Positions 1 to 6,986 of a stretch of DNA of 10,940 nucleotides are shown here, one piece after another. The notes below the pieces were generated by a model, which was not told the origin of the DNA, ran no database searches, and saw only the letters and a list, made by a program, of their open reading frames with translations. The DNA comes from an uncultured Eubacteriales bacterium (GTDB lineage: Bacteria > Bacillota > Clostridia > Oscillospirales > CAG-272): assembly GCA_934417455.1 (NCBI GenBank), contig CAKRWK010000020.1, positions 1-10,940 on the forward strand, given 5' to 3'. The translations under genes and the position numbers were made by a program. The first letter of the stretch is position 1. Every line of letters starts with the position of its first letter.

Positions 1-392
1 ATTTTATGCCCGGTTTCCTGCTCCATGGCGCGATAAACATAGTAACGCGTCTCGGAGATTTCCTCGGTACGGGAACCGTCCCAAATGCCCGTGCCGTCAA
101 GGAAAGACAGGCGCGGCAAAAGTTTTTCATATCGTTTCAGCGTCGTATCCGTCTGATACGAATTTTCATACGTGGATGAGACGGCAAACGGTCCGAAAAT
201 GGCAAACAGAATCAAAATACCGATAATCACGGCCGCCACTACGGAGGATTTGTTTTTCGAGAAGCGGCTGAGAACGTCCTGGAAATAACTTTTCTGCTTG
301 GTTTTCAGTTGTTTGTCATGAAAGCAGTCGGAATTGTCCGCAAACTCGAACTTTTCCTTTGGAATATGGTTCATATCGAATACGTTTTCCAT
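1..392 (-). CDS. oppC: OppC-type ABC transporter permease, N-terminal part (cut by window edge)
   Basis: Inner-membrane permease subunit of a peptide-type ABC importer; it would pair with the OppB-type permease just upstream to form the channel. Only the first 130 codons are in the window. Visible are a polar cytoplasmic N-terminus, then the OppC_N-type segment (residues about 44-68, SKNKSSVVAAVIIGILILFA) forming the first membrane helix and ending FGPFAV, then the start of an extracytoplasmic segment containing LPRLSFLDGTGIWDG, a type of longer loop that I recall from clostridial OppC relatives. The ATG shares one base with the stop of the preceding gene (TAATG), so translation is probably coupled. 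The permease EAA loop lies outside the window. Family assignment is fairly sure from position and the N-terminal pattern; the substrate is not determined. Confidence 0.85.
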   Translation of the reverse strand, partial: MENVFDMNHIPKEKFEFADNSDCFHDKQLKTKQKSYFQDVLSRFSKNKSSVVAAVIIGILILFAIFGPFAVSSTYENSYQTDTTLKRYEKLLPRLSFLDGTGIWDGSRTEEISETRYYVYRAMEQETGHK

Positions 393-1354
393 TATCTCGC
401 CCCCATTCTGATACGCGGGTCAATGATACCGTAGCTGATGTCAATGACAATGCCGGCGGCAAGACCGATAAACGTATAAAAGATTGTAAGAAGCATGAAA
501 AAGTTGTAATCCGGTGCCGGCTGTGCCTGAATGGAACCGATATACAGTTCTCCGACGCCGGGGATGGTGAACATATTTTCAATGATCAGCGAGCCACTCA
601 TAATGGAAACGAATTCACCGAGAATCATCGGGAAAATGGGCACCATGGCGTTACGCATGGCATGGCGCACGGTGGCCTGCGCCTTGGTCAGACCTTTGGT
701 GCGGGCAAGAAGCATAAAATCGCTTGTCAGAACCTCCGTCAGTTCCGCGCGGGTATAACGGGCAAAACCGGCAATGGTTCCGAAAGACATAGAGAGAATG
801 GCCGGAATGGCCGAACGGATAAACGTCCAACTCCATGCACCGTAAGTAACGGTAGTAATGGCGTCAAACCAACCGAGTTTGAAGAAAAGAACATATTGCA
901 CAAGAAACGCGTAAATGAAGGACGGAACGGAAACGAAAATCATAACGCCCGTCGAAATCAGGTGATCCTGCCACTTGTTCTTCTTCAGGGCGGCAAAAAT
1001 GCCGAGGGCAAGGCCGAGCGGAATAGAAAAAACAATGGTGAAAAGGTTCAGAACGATGGTGTACGGCAGTCGGTTTCTGAACACATCCCAAACTTCACTG
1101 CCGAGTTTGTACGTTTCGCCGACGCCGAAATTCCCCCGGACAGCGTATTTCAGGAAACGCCCGTATTGCTGGATAAGAGGAAGGTCATATCCGAGCATTT
1201 CCCGGCGTTTCATAATCAGTTCCATGTCCTTGCCAAAAGACTCCATCGGTGTGTTGGGCAAAAGTTTGATAAGGAAAAAACACATCGTGACTATCACAAA
1301 AAAGACAAACAGCATCAGTCCGATACGTTTCAGGATATATTTGAAAATATACAC
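392..1354 (-). CDS. oppB: OppB-type ABC transporter permease
   Basis: Integral membrane permease (320 aa, normal for the family) of a peptide/nickel-type ABC importer. It opens with a first membrane helix at about residues 8-31 (RIGLMLFVFFVIVTMCFFLI) and the usual following LLPNTPME. Further helices lie near 97-122, 133-160, 182-198, 238-258 and 284-308. The EAA loop that contacts the ATPase is clear at about 217-239 (ARTKGLTKAQATVRHAMRN), followed by the typical ENMFTIPGVGEL and the C-terminal IDPRIRMG. I choose the GTG at 1354: it has AAAGGAGG six bases upstream, whereas the ATG 60 bases further up adds 20 polar residues and has no such site. A terminator hairpin separates it from the binding-protein gene, so expression probably depends on readthrough or a weak internal promoter. 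The ligand could be peptides or another family-5 solute. Confidence 0.93.
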   Translation of the reverse strand: MYIFKYILKRIGLMLFVFFVIVTMCFFLIKLLPNTPMESFGKDMELIMKRREMLGYDLPLIQQYGRFLKYAVRGNFGVGETYKLGSEVWDVFRNRLPYTIVLNLFTIVFSIPLGLALGIFAALKKNKWQDHLISTGVMIFVSVPSFIYAFLVQYVLFFKLGWFDAITTVTYGAWSWTFIRSAIPAILSMSFGTIAGFARYTRAELTEVLTSDFMLLARTKGLTKAQATVRHAMRNAMVPIFPMILGEFVSIMSGSLIIENMFTIPGVGELYIGSIQAQPAPDYNFFMLLTIFYTFIGLAAGIVIDISYGIIDPRIRMGAR

Positions 1355-1463
1355 AGGATTCCTCCTTTTTTCAATGTCACTCTGTCGCAGCATCGGACAA
1401 CGTCCGAAAACCATCCGTCATACGCTCATCGGGACACTGTTTTTTAACTCCTATAAATACGGC

Positions 1464-1500
1464 AAAAACTAACAGAGGGAAAATCCCCCTGTTAGTTTTT
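1464..1500 (-). terminator. Intrinsic terminator after the binding-protein gene
   Basis: A 17-bp stem (12 perfect outer pairs beginning AAAAACTAACAG, one G-U pair, then GGGA/TCCC) closes a 3-nt loop. On the minus strand it ends in a run of five T. It sits 30 bases beyond the binding-protein stop and before the OppB gene. The stem has A-rich left and T-rich right ends, so it could also stop plus-strand transcription. Such a hairpin inside an importer operon would let the binding protein be made in excess over the permeases. Confidence 0.85.
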
Positions 1501-1529
1501 CCGTAAAACACGGTGATAAACCGGAAAGA

Positions 1530-4451
1530 TTACTTGTAGTTCAGAACGCCGTCTTTCTGCGTCTTGACATAGTTCGCAAATTCGGTATCATCCATGGCGT
1601 AGGTGTACCATTCGATACCGCCGCGGCCCATACCGACAATATACTCCTCGGTCTTGTACTTTATTCTCATGCAACGGAGAGAGGCCGTTGCATCGGTGGA
1701 CACGGGGAAGATATTGGACAGCGTCATAATCTTGGCTTCCGCCGCCGCCAGGATGGCAATTCTTCTCGACGAGGGGTCGCTCGATCCGGCAGAAATTTCC
1801 ACAGTCTCCGCAGTCACCTCGCCGTCCTTCACGACTTTCGCCGTAATCGTGTTACCCTGCAGGCACTCGCTGACCCAGTCATAGAGGCTGGCACGAAGAA
1901 CCTTGCCATCGACTTCAATGTCAAGCATCACGGATTCCATATCCGTAAACGCGTCATACTGAAGCGAACCGGTGAAGCAGTCCATCATGGAATAGGGGTT
2001 GAACATGGAACCGCCGTAGCCGACGCCGAAGAGGATGTCGACTTTGCCCGTTCTCAGGTATTCGCCGAAGGTCGTCGAACCGAGCGTCGCAGACTGAATG
2101 AAGGCAAGGTGTCCTTCAAACTTGGTTCCCTGCACGGCATTCGTCCAGTTGGTTTTCAGGAATTCGTAGCCTTTGTTGTAATAATTGGCGTCTGCAGGTT
2201 TACCGATGACGATCTGCACTTCCCATTTGCCGCTTGCAATCGCGTCGGCAGACAGGTAGCCTTTTTCCACGGCCTCGTCGTAAGCCTTGTTAAACAGCGT
2301 CTTGGCGCCGGCAAGGTCGTAACCGGTGATGGAATTGATGGCGTCGTCGCGGGTGGTGTATTCTTTTCCTTCGCCCCACTTGTCGGACAGACCCCAGAAC
2401 TTCAGGATGGCATCCTTGGCTTCATCCAGTGAACGGTAGGTCAGACCGCTTTCGGGGTCAGCCACGATCATGGAAGAAAGGAGCGCCTTGGCAACACCGG
2501 AGGTGGGAGACAGGTTCTGGTTGTATTCGGTACGGTCAAGCGAATAGGAGAGCGCCTGACGGAACGCGTCAATTGTCAAAACGGTCTTATTAACGGTGTT
2601 ACCCGTGCCGAGAATCGGTTTTGCCGCTTCTTCAAGAGCCTTGAGGTTCTTGTAATCCGGGTTCATGGCAAGATACCATGTGGATTCGGAATCGTTGAAG
2701 TAGGTGTACTTCGAGCTGAGGTAGTCTTTCATATCCTCTGCCTGCAGACCGTAACCGTCGAGCTGGCCTTTAAGGAACATGTTGAGACGGGTGGCATTGT
2801 CGGTCACTTTATTGTAGGTGATGCGGTCGGTCATATAGGTGCCCGTCTTGTACTCGCCGACAGCATAGCCGTGCCAGTTCAGGTTGCGTTCGAGAATAAT
2901 CTCGGCTCCTTCGGTATAGCTCGTCAGTTTGTACGGACCGTAGCCGACAAACGTGTCAACGGACGTACCGTAAGAGTTGGTGTAAACGCCGCCATCCATT
3001 TTAATCAGTTTTTCGTAGAGAGGCGCATATACAAGGAAGAAATTCGTGCAGAGTTCGTAACGAAGATAGAAGTTATCGTCCATCGCGTTCTTCAGAACAA
3101 TAACAAGAGCGGTGCCTTTATCTGCGGCGAAGAAACCGACTTCGGAGAAATCAAGAGAGTCAAAGTACTGACCAAGGAAGGCCATCTCTTCAAATTCCCG
3201 ATAGGCGTACTCGCCGACTTTGGCGGCATAGGCTTCCACATCGGCATACCCCTGAAGAACGGCGATGCAGTCCTGAACGTTTTTCAGAAGTCCGGCATTG
3301 AGTTTCACCCAGGTGGACTCCCAACCCTTCAGGGTCTTATTGGCCTCAGCCTGCGCGGCAGCGGCCGCCACAAGGCTGTTGTACGCATCGACATTGTCGT
3401 ATTTGGTGTTGCATCCGGCCCAAGCCTCGTTTACATTACCGTCTTTGTCAAGGTAGACCCAAGCCTTACCTTCTTCGTTGATATAACGGGTAATCTTGTT
3501 ACCATCGAGGTCGTAGAAGGAAAAGTCTTCTCTTGTCGCGTAGGTACCGTCTTCGTTCTTATTGTTGTGTTCTTCGGAAGTGGTGTCCTTCTTCAGCGTA
3601 CGGGTCAGAATCCACGTACCGTTGACATCAAACACCTTGGCGCGACCGGTGGCTTCGTCCATAATGAGGAGAGCATTGCCGTCCGCGTCCGTTTTTGCAA
3701 GATAACCGGCACCTGCATAAGCCGCAAGTCCGTTGCTACCCCAGTTTCCGCCGGAAGCAAGGTCAAGAATGATGTCAAAGCCGTTGACAAGGTAGAAGCC
3801 GTCGGAACCGACAATGAAGGCTGACGGTGCCACGTACTCATCGGCCCCCATGTTCGGGGAAACAAATTCCTGCAGACCGTATCTGCCCTGTTTGACGTAA
3901 CTTTCGGCGTTGTAAATCTTCAGGTCGCCGGATTTGTACACGTTGTCGGCACGGAAGTTCGCGGCATCGGGATTCAGAAGAAGTTTCATGGACTTCACGA
4001 AAGAATCCGCCGTGATGGCCTCGCCGTTGTCAAATTTCAGGTTGCTTTTCAGCGGGATTTTATAAACTCTGTCGGTGTCACCCGCTTTGATGCCGTATTT
4101 ACCGACATACTCGGACGTGACGTCAATGGGATCGCCGGCCGCCATCGAGGGGACGATTTTGTAACCGGAGAAATCGTCATTATATTCAAACGTATAAAGG
4201 GCATCGCCTGCATAATCAAGCACGTACGTACTGGAGTTGGACTGATACGTGTGCAGGTTCCATGCTTCGGGAATGTCGGACGGACCCATGCGGTAAGTGT
4301 AGGTTTTGCCGTCATCCACATAGCCTTTTTCGCCTTCCGGCGTCGGGGTGGGCGTAGGCGTCGGTTCGGGTTTTTTCCCGCAGGAAATCAGCGGGAGAGC
4401 CGCGCCGACAATCATGAGCAGAACAAGCAAGCAGCATAAAAACTTTTTCAT
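1530..4451 (-). CDS. Lipoprotein substrate-binding protein of an oligopeptide-type ABC importer (family 5, with large insert)
   Basis: Extracellular lipid-anchored receptor that delivers ligand to the OppB/OppC-type permeases downstream. Residues 1-23 are a lipoprotein signal peptide with lipobox LISC (Cys24), followed by a Pro-Thr linker (PEPTPTPTPTPEG). Family-5 landmarks: LKSNLKFDNGEAITADSFV (135-152), FVGYGPYKLTSYTEGAEIIL with ERNLNW (501-526), the RLNMFLKGQLDGYG stretch (555-568) and FRQALSYSLDR (630-640). At 973 aa it is far longer than the roughly 500-600 aa usual for OppA. The excess lies mainly at about residues 186-435, between the NAESY landmark and the segment leading to the fold crossover. 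That insert carries three DxDGN motifs (255-259, 314-318, 335-339) and an Ala/Glu-rich helical part (357-420). The start ATG has AAAGGAGT eight bases upstream; an upstream ATG at 4520 would bury the signal peptide. Ligand unknown. Confidence 0.92.
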   Translation of the reverse strand: MKKFLCCLLVLLMIVGAALPLISCGKKPEPTPTPTPTPEGEKGYVDDGKTYTYRMGPSDIPEAWNLHTYQSNSSTYVLDYAGDALYTFEYNDDFSGYKIVPSMAAGDPIDVTSEYVGKYGIKAGDTDRVYKIPLKSNLKFDNGEAITADSFVKSMKLLLNPDAANFRADNVYKSGDLKIYNAESYVKQGRYGLQEFVSPNMGADEYVAPSAFIVGSDGFYLVNGFDIILDLASGGNWGSNGLAAYAGAGYLAKTDADGNALLIMDEATGRAKVFDVNGTWILTRTLKKDTTSEEHNNKNEDGTYATREDFSFYDLDGNKITRYINEEGKAWVYLDKDGNVNEAWAGCNTKYDNVDAYNSLVAAAAAQAEANKTLKGWESTWVKLNAGLLKNVQDCIAVLQGYADVEAYAAKVGEYAYREFEEMAFLGQYFDSLDFSEVGFFAADKGTALVIVLKNAMDDNFYLRYELCTNFFLVYAPLYEKLIKMDGGVYTNSYGTSVDTFVGYGPYKLTSYTEGAEIILERNLNWHGYAVGEYKTGTYMTDRITYNKVTDNATRLNMFLKGQLDGYGLQAEDMKDYLSSKYTYFNDSESTWYLAMNPDYKNLKALEEAAKPILGTGNTVNKTVLTIDAFRQALSYSLDRTEYNQNLSPTSGVAKALLSSMIVADPESGLTYRSLDEAKDAILKFWGLSDKWGEGKEYTTRDDAINSITGYDLAGAKTLFNKAYDEAVEKGYLSADAIASGKWEVQIVIGKPADANYYNKGYEFLKTNWTNAVQGTKFEGHLAFIQSATLGSTTFGEYLRTGKVDILFGVGYGGSMFNPYSMMDCFTGSLQYDAFTDMESVMLDIEVDGKVLRASLYDWVSECLQGNTITAKVVKDGEVTAETVEISAGSSDPSSRRIAILAAAEAKIMTLSNIFPVSTDATASLRCMRIKYKTEEYIVGMGRGGIEWYTYAMDDTEFANYVKTQKDGVLNYK

Positions 4452-4526
4452 GGTTTTTACTCCTTTTCGTATTGTTTTCAAAATTCCGTTACCCGGACGA
4501 CCCCGACCGCCGTACTCCAACCGACG

Positions 4527-4545
4527 GTTCCGGGATGTTCCGGGA
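4527..4545. repeat. Tandem GTTCCGGGA direct repeat in the importer leader
   Basis: Two copies of GTTCCGGGA start exactly 10 bases apart (4527 and 4537), inside the predicted 5' leader of the binding-protein mRNA. On the mRNA strand each reads TCCCGGAAC. CCCGGA could pair with the TCCGGG further down the leader (about 4493-4498), so alternative stem-loops are possible. One helical turn spacing would also suit a protein site. Function is not known. Confidence 0.4.
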
Positions 4546-4588
4546 CAAGAAAATTTAATTGTGCTTATTTTATCACTTTATTTTACTG

Positions 4589-4617
4589 ATTATATCCCGA
4601 TTTGGGATTTTTGAAAG
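4589..4617 (-). promoter_or_regulatory. Probable promoter of the importer operon
   Basis: A perfect TATAAT (4589-4594, minus strand) lies about 138 bases upstream of the binding-protein ATG. The -35 is poor (CTTTCA at 17-bp spacing, TTTCAA at 16-bp), which suggests a weak or activated promoter. The spacer contains the inverted repeat ATCCC-GATTT-GGGAT. No better candidate was found nearer to the gene. Confidence 0.5.
4594..4608. repeat. ATCCC-N5-GGGAT inverted repeat in the promoter spacer
   Basis: A 15-bp interrupted palindrome (5-bp arms, 5-bp centre) placed between the candidate -10 and -35 of the importer promoter. Its position suits a repressor operator, but the arms are short and no second copy was found at another promoter in the window. 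Confidence 0.3.
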
Positions 4618-4832
4618 ATTGAGAGAGAAAAAATTGATTTTTTCACAATTCCGGTCGAAATATTCGCGAAATTTGACGTCTTTGTCACAATATTATGCAT
4701 ATTTCGCGGATTTGGATTTTTTCGTGTCTTAACGGGAAGTCTTCCTTTTTGTAAGACTGCCGCAGGTGCGCATATATGCCCGTACTATATCGTTTGTCCG
4801 CCCTGCTACTCTATACCCACACATTGTTTCCG

Positions 4833-4866
4833 TTTTTTGCTTTTTTCGGTTTTTTTGACTTTTTTT
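4833..4866. promoter_or_regulatory. Phased T-tracts upstream of the ribonuclease operon promoter
   Basis: Four T-tracts (4833-4838, 4841-4846, 4850-4856, 4860-4866) have centres roughly 8, 9.5 and 10 bases apart and end 10 bases before the -35. Runs repeated near the helical period bend DNA, and AT-rich tracts here can serve as an UP element for the RNA polymerase alpha subunit. This position just upstream of a near-consensus promoter suggests strong or bend-dependent expression. Confidence 0.5.
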
Positions 4867-4876
4867 GCAAAACCAC

Positions 4877-4905
4877 TTGACAAATGTTTACGAAAAGTGT
4901 AAAAT
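4877..4905 (+). promoter_or_regulatory. SigA-type promoter of the four-gene operon
   Basis: TTGACA (4877-4882), 17-bp spacer, TAAAAT (4900-4905), with the ATG at 4929. The start of transcription is expected near 4912, giving a very short leader holding AAAGGGG (4915-4921). GTGTAAA occurs twice with a 10-base offset (4897-4903, 4907-4913), and TTTAC at 4887-4891 is an inverted partner. These overlap the -10 and could be an operator, possibly for the helix-turn-helix product of the first gene. Confidence 0.85.
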
Positions 4906-4928
4906 GGTGTAAATAAAGGGGTGATGCT

Positions 4929-5264
4929 ATGAAAATACAGGACATCATGACCGTCACGGAACTTTCGCGAGTGTTAAGAAAGAGCCGACCGACCGTATAT
5001 AAATTTCTGTCGGACTACGAAGCGGGACACGCGGAGGGACTGCCCGCGGCGGTGCGGGAACTGTTTGACCATATCGAAGACGACGGCTATACAAAACGGG
5101 ACATTTACAATTTCTGCGAGGACCGATTTGCCGTTCCGCATTTTGAGAGCGGCACGCTGAGAGAAATTTTTTCTCTGCTCGAAAAAAACAAACGCATACT
5201 GGACCTTGAAAAAATCAAAAATTATATTGAAGAGGAGATACGGCATGGGACTTTTTACAAATAG
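4929..5264 (+). CDS. Small helix-turn-helix protein, putative regulator
   Basis: A 111-aa protein whose N-terminus (residues 8-28, TVTELSRVLRKSRPTVYKFL) has the pattern of a helix-turn-helix: a first helix with ELSRVL, a turn at KSR and a recognition helix PTVYKFL. The rest is predicted helical and charged (LPAAVRELFDHIEDDGYTKRDIYNFCEDRF, in two helices, then a Lys/Glu-rich C-terminal helix at about 77-105), perhaps a dimerisation or partner-binding part. It is the first gene after a near-consensus promoter and overlaps the next gene by 20 bases, so they are co-translated. Autoregulation through the GTGTAAA repeats at its promoter is a guess. I cannot name a family with certainty; a non-DNA-binding helical role remains possible. 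Confidence 0.8.
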   Translation: MKIQDIMTVTELSRVLRKSRPTVYKFLSDYEAGHAEGLPAAVRELFDHIEDDGYTKRDIYNFCEDRFAVPHFESGTLREIFSLLEKNKRILDLEKIKNYIEEEIRHGTFYK

Positions 5265-6285
5265 GAAGAAAAAGAACGAAACGGAACTTCAGACCGCCGA
5301 AAAGAGCGAGCGGCGGGAAGAAAGCCTGCACGCCGCGGCGCTTCTTTACCGTCTGACGGCGGAAGCGGAAATTGCCGACATGAAAATGGAGGAAAAACGG
5401 CCGCTCGATTACTCGGACGACAATTTTCTGGGAAAACTCTGGAAAAAGCAGATACAGAATCCCCTGCGGCAGAGAGACACGGAAAATCTCAGCGAAATCA
5501 AAAAGACGGTGGAAAACGAAACGGACAGGCTCCGCGAACGGGCGACGACCGACGGGCTGGACCTGTCGGCGGCCGAAAATGCCGCCGCACTCAAAGCGGC
5601 GACGGACGAATTTTTCCGCGACGACCCGTTCGGTCTGCGGCGCATGTCTTTTGCCCTGCAACTTTCCATTGATTCTTCCGTCACGTTTTCGTTCGGCGAA
5701 CTGTCCGAGCGGGCGCTCTCCGAGGTGCTCTTCGGCGATGAAAACCGCATAACGAAATTATATGAAGAACTCGAAGAAAACTACATAGACATTACGAAAG
5801 AGCCCCTGTCCGACGCGGAAGCCGGCATTATCTTCGGTATCGGCATGGCGCTGGCGTTGCCGGCGTTGCTTGTCCCGGTCGGCCTTGCGGCCGGCGTGGC
5901 GGCCGGTGCCATCGGAAGCGCCTTGCAAATCACGGGGGCGGCACTTCTCTCCTCCGCGCTGTTTATCGGCGTCACCGCCGGCGGCGTGGCCGTCACGGAG
6001 GCACTGAAAGAAGAACAGTCCAAAAAGGCGCTCCGCTCTCTCACCGCGACCGACGTTGCCCTTCTCTTCGCCATCAAGACGACGCTCATGCAGGAATCCT
6101 CGAAAGTCATGAAAAACTCGGAGTTCAAAGAAGCGCTTGACGAATGTCTGCGCGCGCTCGGAGACCTGCGTTCCGATGCAGAATATATGCTGATTGTCGA
6201 ACGCATAGATGCCAAAGAAACACGCAAGAAAATCGATGTCTGCAACCGTGCCGTGCAAAGAATGGCAACCATTGTTGGCATTTGA
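5245..6285 (+). CDS. Unrecognised protein with Gly/Ala-rich hydrophobic hairpin
   Basis: I do not recognise this 346-aa family. Residues 1-190 are highly charged and mostly helical (Lys/Glu/Arg-rich, with a possible coiled coil at about 79-121). Residues 194-250 are one long hydrophobic stretch rich in Gly and Ala (for example LLVPVGLAAGVAAGAIG), with small residues spaced as in tightly packed helical hairpins, so two membrane-crossing helices or a re-entrant hairpin are likely. Residues 251-346 are again helical and charged. There is no signal peptide, no P-loop GxxxxGK[ST] and no evident enzyme motif. Such a layout occurs in membrane-inserting scaffold or pore proteins, but that is only analogy. 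The start at 5245 has GAGGAG seven bases upstream and overlaps the regulator gene by 20 bases; an in-frame ATG at 5206 lacks a ribosome site. Confidence 0.85.
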   Translation: MGLFTNRKKKNETELQTAEKSERREESLHAAALLYRLTAEAEIADMKMEEKRPLDYSDDNFLGKLWKKQIQNPLRQRDTENLSEIKKTVENETDRLRERATTDGLDLSAAENAAALKAATDEFFRDDPFGLRRMSFALQLSIDSSVTFSFGELSERALSEVLFGDENRITKLYEELEENYIDITKEPLSDAEAGIIFGIGMALALPALLVPVGLAAGVAAGAIGSALQITGAALLSSALFIGVTAGGVAVTEALKEEQSKKALRSLTATDVALLFAIKTTLMQESSKVMKNSEFKEALDECLRALGDLRSDAEYMLIVERIDAKETRKKIDVCNRAVQRMATIVGI

Positions 6286-6305
6286 TTAAAAAACAGGAGG
6301 TCTTT

Positions 6306-6986
6306 ATGAAAAGGAACACCAAAGAAAATGACAATTCAAAAGAGCAAGCCGGCGACCGCTGTAAAGGTCGCCGGGTACTGCTGCGGATCATCGGATGCCC
6401 CGTCATTGTCCTTGTCTTTGTCCTTTCGTTTTTCGCCGGTCGGCAGGTGTCTGTCGACGACGCTTATACCACCCCGGAAGACGTGGCACTTTACGTCATG
6501 ACCTATCGCGAATTGCCGAAAAATTATATTACGGCCGAAGGATACCGGTACGCCGAATCCATGGGAATTTTCGGCGTTTCCGCCCGTATCATCGGCGGCG
6601 ACACCTATTTTCCCTTTGACGGACTGGCAGACTTCGACATAACGTCGTCGGCTTCCATGAAAGAATGCGACATTCCGGGCGAGGGATACAGCGTTGCCCT
6701 GCGGGACAGAAATCCGTACCGATTGGTATACACCTGCAACGAATCGGACGTGCGCGTTTTCTATTCCGAAAATCATTACGGCACGTTCCGGGAAATTTCC
6801 CGTTTTGAGTTGCAATTGTCCCGCAATCTTCTCTGGATTGCGGACGGTGTACTCATTCTTCTGTACCTTCTACTGCGCGTTTTTTTCAGAAAACGAAACG
6901 TCCTTCCGCCGCCGGCCGCAGAAGGAGAACACAATAGTCCGGGCGGAAATCAAATGCACACACAGGCAGGAAAGGATACCTTATGA
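6306..6986 (+). CDS. Membrane-anchored barnase-like ribonuclease
   Basis: 226-aa protein: basic N-terminus, membrane helix at about 24-44, a domain at about 55-165 resembling microbial ribonucleases of the barnase family, a second helix at about 175-194, and a short basic tail. With a positive N-terminus the domain is predicted outside the membrane. Barnase landmarks: TYRELPKNYIT (66-76; barnase TYHKLPDNYIT), IGGD (96-99), KECDI (119-123; barnase READI), RNPYRLVY (135-142; barnase RNSDRILY) and NHYGTFREI (156-164; barnase DHYQTFTKI). Hence the catalytic equivalents of barnase Glu73, Arg83, Arg87 and His102 are Glu120, Arg135, Arg139 and His157. Lys27 is replaced by Ala77, and the guanine-recognition loop is changed (Phe104 for Arg59, Asp105 for Glu60). 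AGGAGG lies five bases before the ATG. The 3' end overlaps the next gene by ATGA. No barstar-like gene is visible. Confidence 0.85.
   Translation: MKRNTKENDNSKEQAGDRCKGRRVLLRIIGCPVIVLVFVLSFFAGRQVSVDDAYTTPEDVALYVMTYRELPKNYITAEGYRYAESMGIFGVSARIIGGDTYFPFDGLADFDITSSASMKECDIPGEGYSVALRDRNPYRLVYTCNESDVRVFYSENHYGTFREISRFELQLSRNLLWIADGVLILLYLLLRVFFRKRNVLPPPAAEGEHNSPGGNQMHTQAGKDTL

Larger units (their letters stand above)
4452..4928. other. Divergent intergenic region, 477 bp, no gene seen
   Basis: I see no convincing coding sequence or RNA gene here. It holds the probable importer leader and promoter on the minus strand (about 4452-4617), then AT-rich sequence with short symmetric elements: TTCGCGAA near 4664-4671, AGTCTT/AAGACT with a 9-nt loop (4738-4758) and the palindrome GCATATATGC (4770-4779). 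After these come phased T-tracts and the promoter of the plus-strand operon. The short symmetric elements could be operator sites, but each is short enough to occur by chance. Confidence 0.6.

Noticed and set aside
359..1447. Long open frames on the plus strand opposite the permease gene (up to 362 codons)
   Set aside because: They are antisense to a clear OppB-type gene, rich in His, Asn and Arg in an unprotein-like way, and lack ribosome sites.
2871..3824. 317-codon plus-strand frame opposite the binding-protein gene
   Set aside because: Antisense to a well-supported gene; its length follows from the codon bias of that gene, and no ribosome site or recognisable motif is seen.
4452..4928. 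Riboswitch, tRNA or CRISPR in the large divergent gap
   Set aside because: No tRNA cloverleaf, repeat-spacer pattern or recognisable riboswitch core was found; only short symmetric elements.
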